From an uncultured Oscillospiraceae bacterium (lineage in GTDB: Bacteria; Bacillota; Clostridia; Oscillospirales; Oscillospiraceae): a stretch of 64,000 nt of DNA. The notes under the pieces were generated by a model that was not told where the DNA came from, did not search any database, and saw only the letters and a list, made by a program, of their open reading frames with translations. The position numbers and the translations under genes are program-made. The stretch spans positions 186,001-250,000 of the forward strand of contig CAKTPV010000001.1 in the NCBI GenBank assembly GCA_934591815.1, read 5' to 3'. Shown in pieces: positions 46,356-54,903 of the stretch (its first letter is position 1; every line of letters starts with the position of its first letter).

Positions 46356-47243
46356 ATGACCCATCCCTATAAAACACGGGAGGGCGGCGCTACTGTCACA
46401 GTCTTTGTTCCCTACGACTGCCAGAACCACTGCCCCTTCTGCATCAACAAAAAAGAATACGCGGACTGCACCGGCTTCAGTCTGGAAAAGATCATCGCCA
46501 GCATCCGCACCATGGACGCTATCACACCCTATTGCGACTTTGTGTTCACCGGCGGCGAGCCGCTGGCTGATCTGGACGCACTCCAGCGGATGCTGGACGC
46601 CATCCCCACCACCCACAAGGTGTATATCAACACCACCTTCCCCGCGCAGGAGACCACCAGCTTCGAGGAGATGCTGGCGTTTACGGAGCGGAACAAGGGA
46701 AAGATCACCTGCATGAACATCTCCCGCCACCTGGTACACTATGTGGAGGAGAGCCCTGACGAGATCCTGGGGAAGATCGCCTGTCCCACCCGCATCAACT
46801 GCGTGCTGTACAAGAACTACCCGGCGGACAAGCTCACCGCCTATGTGGAGCGCTTTCTGCCCTACAACATCCCCATCCAGTTCCGCTACGACTACACGGA
46901 GACGACGCCGGAGAACCTGTATGAGCAGGACAACGACAAGATCCTGCGGGATCTGAAGCGGCTGTTCACCTACAAGGGACTGGACGGCTGCCGGATGCGC
47001 AACGGCTTCCACTTCGAGTACAAGGGACTGCACATGACGTACCACAAGACCCTTCCCTACTCCACCATTGTGGAGGAGGGGCCGGACGGCGTGACCTACG
47101 ATATCCTGTACGACATCCTCATCAAGCAGAACGGCGAGATCCACAGCGATTGGACCGGTGTGAAGATGGACGTGGACGCCTACCGTAAGGTGGTGTTCGA
47201 GCCCTATGACCTCCGGGTGATAGAGGGCGTCGTGGACTTCTGA
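46356..47243 (+). CDS. Radical SAM protein, 295 aa
   Basis: The cluster motif CQNHCPFC (about 22-29, C-x3-C-x2-C) binds the 4Fe-4S that cleaves SAM. The TGGEPLAD motif (about 67-74) binds the SAM amino group. There is no SPASM-type Cys cluster at the C-terminus. The substrate is unknown: the gene is alone between a promoter and a terminator. It may belong to the small standalone group near MoaA/PflA-like proteins. Confidence 0.88.
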   Translation: MTHPYKTREGGATVTVFVPYDCQNHCPFCINKKEYADCTGFSLEKIIASIRTMDAITPYCDFVFTGGEPLADLDALQRMLDAIPTTHKVYINTTFPAQETTSFEEMLAFTERNKGKITCMNISRHLVHYVEESPDEILGKIACPTRINCVLYKNYPADKLTAYVERFLPYNIPIQFRYDYTETTPENLYEQDNDKILRDLKRLFTYKGLDGCRMRNGFHFEYKGLHMTYHKTLPYSTIVEEGPDGVTYDILYDILIKQNGEIHSDWTGVKMDVDAYRKVVFEPYDLRVIEGVVDF

Positions 47244-47249
47244 GACGAC

Positions 47250-47285
47250 AAAAAAAGATGACCGCTTGCGCGGTCATCTTTTTTT
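47250..47285. terminator. Bidirectional terminator
   Basis: AAGATGACCGC/GCGGTCATCTT stem with A and T runs, between convergent genes. Confidence 0.92.
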
Positions 47286-47289
47286 GCGT

Positions 47290-48390
47290 TTATTGCAGGT
47301 TCAGCTTGAACAGATTGCTGTCGGCGGCGAAGTTGGTGATCTCGTACAGCACCAGAATATCGTCGGCGGCATCGGCCAACGGCTGTAGCTTCTCCCGGCA
47401 GTACCGCAGATCCACCATGGTGATGGTCTCATAGTCCCCGGTGAGGAATGGTACGAAGCAGTTGGCGAAGGAGTCCTTGATCAGCAGCAGGTGCTTTCCG
47501 TTCTCCGTACCGGTGCGCAGCACCGCCTTGGCGTAGTTGCCGCCCAGAAACAGCTCGTACTTGTCCTTCTTCTCCAGCGCCGCCATGTCGTACAGGCTGT
47601 CCCTCTCCGTGCCGTCGCAGTCGGCGGAGACGATGGAGATGTCCGGGCAGTAGTCCACCGCGTCATATACGCTGTCCGGCAACAGCACCTTGGAGTACAG
47701 CGTCCCCTGGAAGCTGTCGGTGGCCTGCACCGGCGCATAGTCCCGGGCGGTATGTCCGGTGGCCGCCGCCCAGACATGGTAGGCGCTCTGCGCGCCCTCA
47801 GTCGTCCAGTGGTGGTCGGTGTGGTAGTAGGGATCCTCCACCCCCGCCAGCGCCGTGCGGGTATCGGCGAATGTCCCGCCCAGCTTGTCCGCCAGCAGGG
47901 AGAATGCCTTGTCCTCGTCGTAGTAGGGGGCGTTTTTCGGCAGGTATTCGCCCAGCATCCCAGCGGGGCTGGGTGCGATCAGCGCCGTGCAGCGTTTGCC
48001 GCTGTTGGCGGCGAAGAACTGCTCCACCGCCGTCAGGTTCTTTTCATAGTTGCTCCAGTTGAAGGTATCGTCGGTGACCTTGGCGAAGTAGCGCCCCTCC
48101 GCGCCCAGATAGGTGCCGCTGATATCCTGCCGCCCCTCCGCTCTTTGCAGGGTGGAGCGGGCGCCGGTCCAGAGATCCCGCAGCAGGATCTGGTCGCTGG
48201 TGTAGTTCTCCACCTCGGTCATGAATCTGCCGGACAGCACGCTGTCTGCCGTCAGCTCCGGCGTGGTTTGGAGATAGCGGTTTTCATTCTCGGAAAAGGT
48301 CCGATCCGGCGTAAAGAAGAAGCTGCCCACGGACAGGCCCAGCAGGATCACGCAGATGGCGATCAGCGGCGCCAGCATATTTCGTTTCAT
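47290..48390 (-). CDS. DHHW-family (AlgX/AlgJ-like SGNH) protein
   Basis: 366 residues with one N-terminal membrane anchor (about 8-27), so the body is extracellular. YYHTDHHWTTEGA (about 178) is the DHHW motif, the Asp-His pair of the SGNH acetyl-esterase/transferase fold; IKDSFANCF (about 308) supplies the Ser. These proteins receive acyl groups from a membrane MBOAT partner. It is the last gene of DUF4358-DHHW-MBOAT-DHHW, 12 bp after the MBOAT. Confidence 0.88.
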   Translation of the reverse strand: MKRNMLAPLIAICVILLGLSVGSFFFTPDRTFSENENRYLQTTPELTADSVLSGRFMTEVENYTSDQILLRDLWTGARSTLQRAEGRQDISGTYLGAEGRYFAKVTDDTFNWSNYEKNLTAVEQFFAANSGKRCTALIAPSPAGMLGEYLPKNAPYYDEDKAFSLLADKLGGTFADTRTALAGVEDPYYHTDHHWTTEGAQSAYHVWAAATGHTARDYAPVQATDSFQGTLYSKVLLPDSVYDAVDYCPDISIVSADCDGTERDSLYDMAALEKKDKYELFLGGNYAKAVLRTGTENGKHLLLIKDSFANCFVPFLTGDYETITMVDLRYCREKLQPLADAADDILVLYEITNFAADSNLFKLNLQ

Positions 48391-48402
48391 CGTGCAGCCT
48401 CC

Positions 48403-49806
48403 TCAGAATCGGAAATACAAAAACGGGTTGTAGCTGTCGCCCACCAGAAAGGCCACGGACACCAGCAGCACCAGCACCATCCAGACGGTGCGCAGCGCGT
48501 CGGACGCGGCGGGGGCCATGCCGCCCTCCCACCGGCTCCACAGCCGCTTGGGCAGGGACGTGCAGCCGATGACCGCCAGCACCAGCACCAGCCAGAAGCT
48601 GCGCAGCAGGTAGGCGGCGGTGCCGTCAAACAGCGTGCCGGAGAACATATGCCCCAGATACGCCCCCAGCTGCGTGAAGTCGGTGATGGCGAACAGCACC
48701 CAGCCCATGATAAAGCACAGGCAGGTATAGATATGCCCCACCACGGCGGGTACACGATCCAGCCATTGCAGCAGGAACGTCTTTTCCAGCAGCAGCAGCA
48801 CGGCGTAGTACACGCCCCACAGCACAAAGTTCCAGCTGGCGCCGTGCCACAGTCCGGTGAGGAACCAGACGATGGCGATGTTCAGCAGCTGGCGGCCCAG
48901 ACCCTTGCGGTTGCCGCCCAGCGGGATATACACATACTCCCGGAACCATGTGGACAGGCTGATGTGCCAGCGCCGCCAGAACTCCGTGACGGTGCGGGAC
49001 TCGTAGGGATAGTTGAAGTTCTCCAGAAACCGAAAGCCGAACAGCCGTCCAAGGCCGATGGCCATGTCGGAGTAGCCGGAGAAGTCGAAATAGATCTGGA
49101 AGGTGAAGGCCAGTGCGCCCAGCCATGCCGTGACCACGGAGGGCGCGGACATGGCGGCGATCTCCTCCCACACGGCGCCCATCTGGTTGGCCAGCAGCAC
49201 CTTCTTGCCAAGGCCGATGACGAACCGCTGCATACCGGCGCTGGCGTCCGCCAGCGACTCCCGGCTCCGGTTCTCCAGATCCGCCGCCACCGTCTTGTAC
49301 TGGACGATGGGCCCGGCGATGAGCTGGGGGAACAGTGTCACATAGGCGCTGAAGTCGATGATGTTCCGCTGGGGCGGTACCACGCCCCGGTACACGTCGA
49401 TGGTGTAGCTCATGGTCTGGAAGGTGTAGAACGAGATGCCGATGGGCAGCAGCAGTCCCAGCGCGGGAACAGCCGTCCCCAGCAGGCCGTTGAGGTTGGT
49501 GATGGCGAAATCCGTATACTTGAAGAATCCCAGAATGCTCAGGTTGCCCACCACGGACACCACCAGCACCGCCTTGGCGCCCTTGGGCTTCCCCACGGCG
49601 CGGAAGTGTCCGATGGCCAGACCGTTGCAGTAGTCGAATACGGTGGAAAACAGCATGATGAGGATATATTTCGGCTCGCCCCAGCCGTAGAACAACAGGC
49701 TGAACACGAGGAGCAGCGCGTTGCGCAGCTTCTTGGGGCAGATAAAGTAGAGGATCCCCACCAGCGGCAGAAATGCCAGCAGGAATGTGGTGCTGCTGAA
49801 AACCAT
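48403..49806 (-). CDS. MBOAT-family membrane O-acyltransferase (AlgI-like)
   Basis: 467 residues with about ten helices. FSGYSDMAIGLGRLFGF and FWRRWHISLSTWFREYVYIP are AlgI/DltB signatures, and the essential His lies in LWHGASWNFVLWG. It moves acyl groups across the membrane for transfer to a surface polymer. It is flanked by two DHHW genes that probably complete the transfer. The ATG follows AAGGAGCC. Confidence 0.93.
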   Translation of the reverse strand: MVFSSTTFLLAFLPLVGILYFICPKKLRNALLLVFSLLFYGWGEPKYILIMLFSTVFDYCNGLAIGHFRAVGKPKGAKAVLVVSVVGNLSILGFFKYTDFAITNLNGLLGTAVPALGLLLPIGISFYTFQTMSYTIDVYRGVVPPQRNIIDFSAYVTLFPQLIAGPIVQYKTVAADLENRSRESLADASAGMQRFVIGLGKKVLLANQMGAVWEEIAAMSAPSVVTAWLGALAFTFQIYFDFSGYSDMAIGLGRLFGFRFLENFNYPYESRTVTEFWRRWHISLSTWFREYVYIPLGGNRKGLGRQLLNIAIVWFLTGLWHGASWNFVLWGVYYAVLLLLEKTFLLQWLDRVPAVVGHIYTCLCFIMGWVLFAITDFTQLGAYLGHMFSGTLFDGTAAYLLRSFWLVLVLAVIGCTSLPKRLWSRWEGGMAPAASDALRTVWMVLVLLVSVAFLVGDSYNPFLYFRF

Positions 49807-49851
49807 GGGTCGGCTCCTTTGCTTGAATCGTTATATATGCGATAACCGGAA

Positions 49852-49877
49852 AATGGGGCAGGCGAGCCTGCCCCATT
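49852..49877 (-). terminator. Intra-cluster hairpin
   Basis: AATGGGGCAGGC/GCCTGCCCCATT, TTTT on the reverse strand, between the second DHHW gene and MBOAT. It could attenuate expression of the MBOAT and last gene. Confidence 0.6.
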
Positions 49878-49891
49878 CTGTTGGTATGCGG

Positions 49892-51088
49892 TTACTTGAC
49901 GCCCGCCAGCTTGCCCACCTGATAGCTGCCGCGGATGGCGGACAGGTTGTTGGCGAAGATCACGTCCGTGACGCCGTTGGCCTTGGCGAGGGCGGAGACA
50001 CTGCCGCTGTAATAGCGGTAGTCGATGACGTAGACCGTCTGGTAGTGATCCACCAGGAACGGCACGAAGGCGTTGCCGAAGGACTCCTTCACCACGATGC
50101 ACTTGGACCCGTCGGACAGGTCGGGGTTCTCGATGACGGTGTAGGGGTTGTCGCCCATGATGAACGTGCCGTACTTCAGTCCGGCGGGGGCGTCGGACTC
50201 GTCGTAGATCACCTTGCCGGGCGTCAGGCTGTCCGCCGTCTTGCCGTACTGCATCCGCGCCTCGGTGCTGATGGGATGGTACGCCGTCACCGTATCGGGG
50301 TGGTTCTTCATGGCGTCGGGTTTTCCGCCGTCGTTGTAGAACGAGCCGAGGAAACCGTCGTACTGGCTGACCTCATACTCCGACAGGCTGTGGGGCGTGA
50401 TGCCCTTGGCGCCACAGAACTGCACATAGGCGTAGTAAGCGCCCAGCCCCGTCCAGTGGTGGTCGGTGCGGAAGTAAATATACTCGCCGCGATGGGCCAT
50501 CAGCGCATCGTGGAGAGGTACCGTCTTTACATTGTTCCCCATGGCGGCCAGAATATCCTTCTCCGCCTGGGCCTGATCGCTGCCCGGGATGTCGCTGTAC
50601 AGCGCGTCCGGCAGCGTGATGCCGCTGGACAGCGGTACGGCCATGGCATACACAGTGCTGACACCGGCGAGCCGGTCGGCCACGGAGGTCACGATGTCCG
50701 CATAGCTCTTGGCCAGACTGTCCACATAGTTGTACATCTCGAAGCCGGTATCGCCCACCACATACACGCCGCCGGACTGGTAGGGCGTGGCATCCGTGGT
50801 GATGGTGTCCAGCGTCTTATTGCCGGTGGGCTGCTGGGTATCGTCCGGCTGCTGACCGTCCTCCCCGCCCTGCCCGTCCGTGCCGTCGTCCGGCTGCTGG
50901 GTGTCGTCCGGCTGCGTTATGACCGGGTCATCCGGTGCAGGCGCCGGCTTGTCTTTTTTGAATACGTCCGTAAAAATAGCCAGCGCGCCCAGCACCAGCG
51001 CCGCCAGCACGATCACCAGCAGCAGAGCGGGCAGCGGACTGCGGCGGCGGCGATAGCGGCGGCCGCCATATGCCCGGCGCGGGCTCAC
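49892..51088 (-). CDS. DHHW-family surface protein with acidic linker
   Basis: 398 residues: a basic N-terminus (RRAYGGRRYRRRR), one membrane anchor (about 20-40), an Asp/Gln/Pro/Gly-rich linker (about 50-90), and an SGNH-like body with FRTDHHWTGLGAYY (about 208) and VKESFGNAFVP (about 337). Start GTG overlaps the DUF4358 stop (GTGA). Likely role is acyl transfer to a wall polymer with the MBOAT protein. The overlap indicates coupled expression. Confidence 0.87.
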   Translation of the reverse strand: MSPRRAYGGRRYRRRRSPLPALLLVIVLAALVLGALAIFTDVFKKDKPAPAPDDPVITQPDDTQQPDDGTDGQGGEDGQQPDDTQQPTGNKTLDTITTDATPYQSGGVYVVGDTGFEMYNYVDSLAKSYADIVTSVADRLAGVSTVYAMAVPLSSGITLPDALYSDIPGSDQAQAEKDILAAMGNNVKTVPLHDALMAHRGEYIYFRTDHHWTGLGAYYAYVQFCGAKGITPHSLSEYEVSQYDGFLGSFYNDGGKPDAMKNHPDTVTAYHPISTEARMQYGKTADSLTPGKVIYDESDAPAGLKYGTFIMGDNPYTVIENPDLSDGSKCIVVKESFGNAFVPFLVDHYQTVYVIDYRYYSGSVSALAKANGVTDVIFANNLSAIRGSYQVGKLAGVK

Positions 51089-51540
51089 TTTACGTACTCC
51101 TTGATGATGCCGCGGGCGGTGTCGGCGTCAGAGGTGACGCACAGCACCACGCAGGTGCCGTAGGTCTCAAAGACCGCGCCGTTGATGCGCTCCACCTCGG
51201 CGGGCAGATAGCGCTCCATCTCCGTCTTCTGGCTGTTCAGGAACTCCTGCATGGACGTGCGGAGGGCGGAGGCAGCCGCCGCGTCATAGCACTCGATGAC
51301 AAAGACCTCCTCGGCGGTGGAGCCGGCGGACATATACGCCGCTGCGTCGCACTTTTCCGGAAGCTGGAAATAGTAGCCCAGTTCCTCCTTGGAGACGGCG
51401 GACAGCTCGGACTCAAAGGCGGTCTTCTCCACCAGCGCCTTGGCCAGGCTCTGTGCGTCCACGGTGGTCGTTTTCCCGCCGCAGGCGGTCAGTGCAAAAA
51501 CAGTCATCACAGCAAGCAGCAGCGAAATGATACGTTTCAT
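51085..51540 (-). CDS. DUF4358-type lipoprotein
   Basis: 151 residues. Signal peptide MKRIISLLLAVMTVFALTAC ends at lipobox LTAC. The rest (QSLAKALVEKTAFESEL, LGYYFQLPE, EEVFVIECYD, FLNSQKTEMERYLP) matches DUF4358. Members occur beside MBOAT/DHHW genes in Clostridia and are presumably envelope accessory factors. It is the first gene of the cluster. Confidence 0.88.
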   Translation of the reverse strand: MKRIISLLLAVMTVFALTACGGKTTTVDAQSLAKALVEKTAFESELSAVSKEELGYYFQLPEKCDAAAYMSAGSTAEEVFVIECYDAAAASALRTSMQEFLNSQKTEMERYLPAEVERINGAVFETYGTCVVLCVTSDADTARGIIKEYVK

Positions 51541-51599
51541 ATGGATCTCCTCAATCTATTCTATGTAGTGCGGGGAAAGGCGAACTTTCCCGGAAAAAC

Positions 51600-51626
51600 A
51601 TTATAGTACAATCTGTGCAAAAGTAA
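51600..51626 (-). promoter_or_regulatory. Probable promoter of the O-acylation cluster
   Basis: Reverse strand TTTACT, 16-bp spacer, TATAAT (51605-51600). Confidence 0.6.
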
Positions 51627-51730
51627 AAGAGTCAATTTGTAACAAAGCAGTTAATTTTCCGGAAAGGACGCGTCCCCTGTTCCTTATGACGGTGCAGCCG
51701 GGCAAATCGTTCCGCAAAAGGCTCTCCCTC

Positions 51731-51758
51731 TTTACAAACAGGCATTTTTTGATATAAT
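51731..51758 (+). promoter_or_regulatory. Promoter of prfB
   Basis: TTTACA (51731-51736), 16-bp spacer, TATAAT (51753-51758). Confidence 0.82.
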
Positions 51759-51797
51759 AGTAAGGCTAAGGAATTTTTCAAGCGGAGGAAATGATAT

Positions 51798-52922
51798 ATG
51801 GCAGTCATCGAATACGACGAATATAAGCAGAAGCTGCTGGCGCTGGAGCCCACGCTGGGTGAGCTGGAAAAGGCGCTGGGTATCCCCAAGGCGCGGGAGG
51901 AGCTGGCCGAGCTCCAGAAGGAGACGGAGCAGGAGGGCTTCTGGAACGATCTGGAGCGCAGCCAGCAGGTGAGCCGTCAGGTCAAGCGTCTGGAGAACAA
52001 GATCAAAAAGCACGACAAGCTGGTGTCCGAGTGGGAGGATACCCTGACCCTGTGCGAAATGGCGCAGGAGGAGGACGATCCCTCCCAGCTGGACGACGTG
52101 GTGGAGGGTTACAACACGCTGGAAAAGGAGATCAGCGAGCGCCGTCTGGCCGCCCTGCTGTCCGGCGAGTATGACGGCAACAACGCCATTCTCACCTTCC
52201 ACGCCGGCGCCGGCGGCACCGAGGCCCAGGACTGGACGGAGATGCTGTACCGGATGTACACCCGCTGGGCCGAGCGCCACGGCTACACCTACCAGCTCAT
52301 GGACTACGAGGCCGGCGACGAGGCGGGCATCAAGTCCGCCACCATCCTCATCGAGGGTGAAAACGCCTACGGCTATCTGAAGAGTGAGAACGGCGTCCAC
52401 CGTCTGGTGCGTGTCAGCCCCTTCGACGCCAACGCCCGCCGTCAGACCAGCTTCGCCGCGCTGGAGGTCATGCCGGAGCTGGAGGACGACAGCGAGATCG
52501 AGATCCGGCCCGAGGACATTGAGATGCAGGCCTGCCGCTCCTCCGGCGCAGGCGGCCAGCACATCAACAAGACCTCCTCCGCCGTCCGTCTGACCCACCT
52601 GCCCACCGGTATCGTGGTGTTCTGCCAGACGGAGCGCAGCCAGTTCCAGAACCGTGACAACGCCATGAAGATGCTGCGCGCCAAGCTGGCGGAGCTGAAG
52701 CTCCAGCAGCACGCCGAAAAGATCAGCGACCTGAAGGGCGTTCAGATGAAGATCGAGTGGGGCAGCCAGATCCGCTCCTATGTGTTTATGCCTTACACGC
52801 TGGCCAAGGACACCCGCACCGGCTACGAGATGGGCAACATTCAGGCCGTGATGGACGGCGATATCGACGGCTTTATCAACGCCTACCTGACCGCCGCCGC
52901 CAACGGTGAGATCAAGAAGTAA
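51798..52922 (+). CDS. prfB: Peptide chain release factor 2
   Basis: 374 residues. GGQ motif is SSGAGGQHINKTSS (about 254). The SPF tripeptide for UGA recognition lies in VRVSPFDANAR (about 207). Domain 1 helices lead. Unlike most bacteria there is no in-frame UGA at codon 25-26 and no CTTTGA slip site: the frame is continuous, so autoregulatory frameshifting is absent. RBS GCGGAGG is present. A terminator follows. Confidence 0.96.
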   Translation: MAVIEYDEYKQKLLALEPTLGELEKALGIPKAREELAELQKETEQEGFWNDLERSQQVSRQVKRLENKIKKHDKLVSEWEDTLTLCEMAQEEDDPSQLDDVVEGYNTLEKEISERRLAALLSGEYDGNNAILTFHAGAGGTEAQDWTEMLYRMYTRWAERHGYTYQLMDYEAGDEAGIKSATILIEGENAYGYLKSENGVHRLVRVSPFDANARRQTSFAALEVMPELEDDSEIEIRPEDIEMQACRSSGAGGQHINKTSSAVRLTHLPTGIVVFCQTERSQFQNRDNAMKMLRAKLAELKLQQHAEKISDLKGVQMKIEWGSQIRSYVFMPYTLAKDTRTGYEMGNIQAVMDGDIDGFINAYLTAAANGEIKK

Positions 52923-52926
52923 CAGA

Positions 52927-52963
52927 AAAAGAGGGAGGCACCCAGGTGTGCCTCCCTCTTTTC
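52927..52963 (+). terminator. prfB terminator
   Basis: AGAGGGAGGCACAC-like stem (GAGGGAGGCAC / GTGCCTCCCTC) with A and T runs. Confidence 0.9.
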
Positions 52964-53114
52964 CTGTTTTGCCGTCTGCCGCGTTGTTTTTCTACCGAAG
53001 TGCAGCTAATTCCCCAACCTACTGCGTCTTGCCGCACAGGCTCATTCCTTTTTTTCAACGCTTGCCGTCATCCGTTTTCTCAGCTCGGCATACAGGCGCC
53101 CCCCTACGGGCATT

Positions 53115-53158
53115 ATATCTGGAAACAAGATAAAACGCAATATCTTGTTTCCAGATAT
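53115..53158. promoter_or_regulatory. 18-bp perfect inverted repeat upstream of the XRE gene
   Basis: ATATCTGGAAACAAGATA (53115-53132), 8-nt loop, exact complement (53141-53158). It ends 40 bp upstream of the start codon. Symmetry and position suggest an autoregulatory operator; no T-run follows, so a terminator is less likely. Confidence 0.6.
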
Positions 53159-53198
53159 TCTATGCTGTACCCGGGTGATGCAAGTGCGATATGAGGTC

Positions 53199-53423
53199 AT
53201 GCGGTATGAGACGATCCGCAACCTGCGGATCGATGCTGGTCTGACGCAGCGGGAGGTCGCGGAATATTTGAATATCAAGCAGAACACGTATTCTCAATAT
53301 GAGATCGGTGTGCTGAATTACCCCACGGATGTGCTGTGCCGTCTGGCAGACTTTTACCATGTCAGTGTGGACTATCTGCTGGGTCGTACAGACCGGAAGG
53401 AACCTTATCCGCGGAAGAAATAA
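53199..53423 (+). CDS. Small XRE-family HTH regulator, 74 aa
   Basis: Nearly the whole protein is the HTH domain: NLRIDAGLTQREVAEYLNIKQNTYSQYEIGVLNYP followed by LADFYHVSVDYLLGRTDRKE (each listed in parts). The ATG at 53199 follows GAGG; ATG 53178 is also possible. It is single, between a strong inverted repeat and a terminator. Confidence 0.85.
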   Translation: MRYETIRNLRIDAGLTQREVAEYLNIKQNTYSQYEIGVLNYPTDVLCRLADFYHVSVDYLLGRTDRKEPYPRKK

Positions 53424-53457
53424 GAGAAGCGGCTCGCAAGAGCCGCTTCTCTTATTT
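53418..53457. terminator. Bidirectional terminator
   Basis: AAGAGAAGCGGCTC/GAGCCGCTTCTCTT with AAAT and TTT runs, between convergent genes. Confidence 0.92.
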
Positions 53458-53472
53458 GTTTTCAGACGTGCT

Positions 53473-54729
53473 TCAGCACTTCTCGAACACCACTGCGGTG
53501 CCCATGCCGCCGCCGATGCACAGGGTCGCCAGGCCCTTCTTGGCCTCGGGACGCTTCTGCATCTCGTGCAGCAGGGTGACGATGATACGCGCACCGGAGG
53601 CGCCCACAGGGTGACCCAGCGCGATAGCGCCGCCGTTGACGTTGACCTTGCTCATGTCAAAGTGCAGCTCGCGGGCCACAGCGATGGACTGAGCGGCAAA
53701 GGCCTCGTTGGCCTCCACCAGATCGATGTCGTCGATGGTCACGCCGGCCTTCTTCATGGCGTTGCGGGAAGCCACCACGGGACCGACGCCCATGATCTTG
53801 GGATCCACGCCGCCCTGACCCCAGCCGATCAGCTTGGCCATGGGCTTCAGACCGTACTTCTCCACAGCCTCGCCGGAGGCCAGCACGATGGCGGCAGCGC
53901 CGTCGTTGATGCCGGAGGCGTTGGCGGCGGTGACGCGCTGGGTGCCCTTATCGGCAGCATCCTGTGAGCCGGTGACCTCGAAGGTATGTACCACCTGAGG
54001 ATTGGGGGACTCGGGACCCACGGGGAACGCGCCCTTCAGCTTGGCGATGCTGTCAGCGGTGACGCCGGCCTTGGGATACTCGTCCTTGGCGAAGGGGACC
54101 ATGTCCTTCTTGACCTTGATCATCACGGGGACGATCTCGTCGTCGAAGCGGCCGGATGCCTGTGCGGCCTCCGCCTTCTGCTGGGAGGCAGCGGCGAACT
54201 CGTCCTGCTCGCGACGGGTGATGCCCCAGATATCGTTGATGTTCTCGGCGGTGGTGCCCATGTGGTAGTTGTTATAGGCGTCCCACAGGCCGTCCTTGAT
54301 CATGGTGTCCACCAGCTTCTTGTCGCCCATACGAGCGCCCCAGCGGGCGTCCATGGAGGCAAAGGGAGCGGCGCTCATGTTCTCGGTACCGCCGCAGACC
54401 ACGATGTCGGAATCACCGGCCAGGATGGAGCGGGCGCCCTCGATGACGGACTTCATACCGGAGCCGCAGACCATGCCGACGGTGTAGGCGGGCACGGAAT
54501 AGGGGATGCCGGCCTTGATAGAAACCTGACGCGCCACGTTCTGGCCCTGAGCAGAGGTCAGGATGCAGCCGAACATCAGCTCATCCACGTTCTCAGGTGC
54601 AATGTTGGCGCGCTTCAGAGCCTCCTTGACCACCACAGCGCCCATGTCGGCAGCGGGGGTGTTCTTCAGGGAGCCGCCAAAGGAACCGATCGCGGTTCTG
54701 CAGCAGTTGACAACATACAGGTCTTTCAT
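53473..54729 (-). CDS. thlA: Acetyl-CoA acetyltransferase (thiolase)
   Basis: 418 residues. Catalytic Cys is in MVCGSGMKS (about 88), with the C-terminal His in ALGHPVGASGARI and Cys in TLCIGGGMGT. NEAFAAQ is the NEAF motif. It condenses two acetyl-CoA to acetoacetyl-CoA, the entry to butyrate/C4 metabolism. Slightly longer than the usual 392 residues. No crt/hbd/bcd neighbours. A promoter TAGACA-17-TATAAT (54787-54759, reverse) and a Rex-like palindrome precede it. Confidence 0.95.
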   Translation of the reverse strand: MKDLYVVNCCRTAIGSFGGSLKNTPAADMGAVVVKEALKRANIAPENVDELMFGCILTSAQGQNVARQVSIKAGIPYSVPAYTVGMVCGSGMKSVIEGARSILAGDSDIVVCGGTENMSAAPFASMDARWGARMGDKKLVDTMIKDGLWDAYNNYHMGTTAENINDIWGITRREQDEFAAASQQKAEAAQASGRFDDEIVPVMIKVKKDMVPFAKDEYPKAGVTADSIAKLKGAFPVGPESPNPQVVHTFEVTGSQDAADKGTQRVTAANASGINDGAAAIVLASGEAVEKYGLKPMAKLIGWGQGGVDPKIMGVGPVVASRNAMKKAGVTIDDIDLVEANEAFAAQSIAVARELHFDMSKVNVNGGAIALGHPVGASGARIIVTLLHEMQKRPEAKKGLATLCIGGGMGTAVVFEKC

Positions 54730-54758
54730 GAAAGTTACCTCCTATAAAGATTAAGCTC

Positions 54759-54787
54759 ATTATACCGCTTTGTATAACGAATGTCTA
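54759..54787 (-). promoter_or_regulatory. thlA promoter
   Basis: Reverse strand TAGACA (54787-54782), 17-bp spacer, TATAAT (54764-54759). Confidence 0.8.
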
Positions 54788-54796
54788 TGCTCATGA

Positions 54797-54814
54797 TAGT
54801 CAACTTTTTAACAA
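54797..54814. promoter_or_regulatory. Rex-like site upstream of thlA
   Basis: TAGTCAA-CTTT-TTAACAA compared with clostridial Rex TTGTTAA-N4-TTAACAA: 12 of 14 positions agree. A weaker second site, TTGTTAA-AAAA-TCGTCAA, is at 54836-54853. GTTGACTAT also occurs twice here. Confidence 0.4.
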
Positions 54815-54903
54815 TAGTCAACGGTCAATTTCAAGTTTGTTAAAAAATCGTCAAAAGGTGCATGACAGCCCCGTCCTTTCCGTCATTTTGACGGATAGGC
54901 ACT

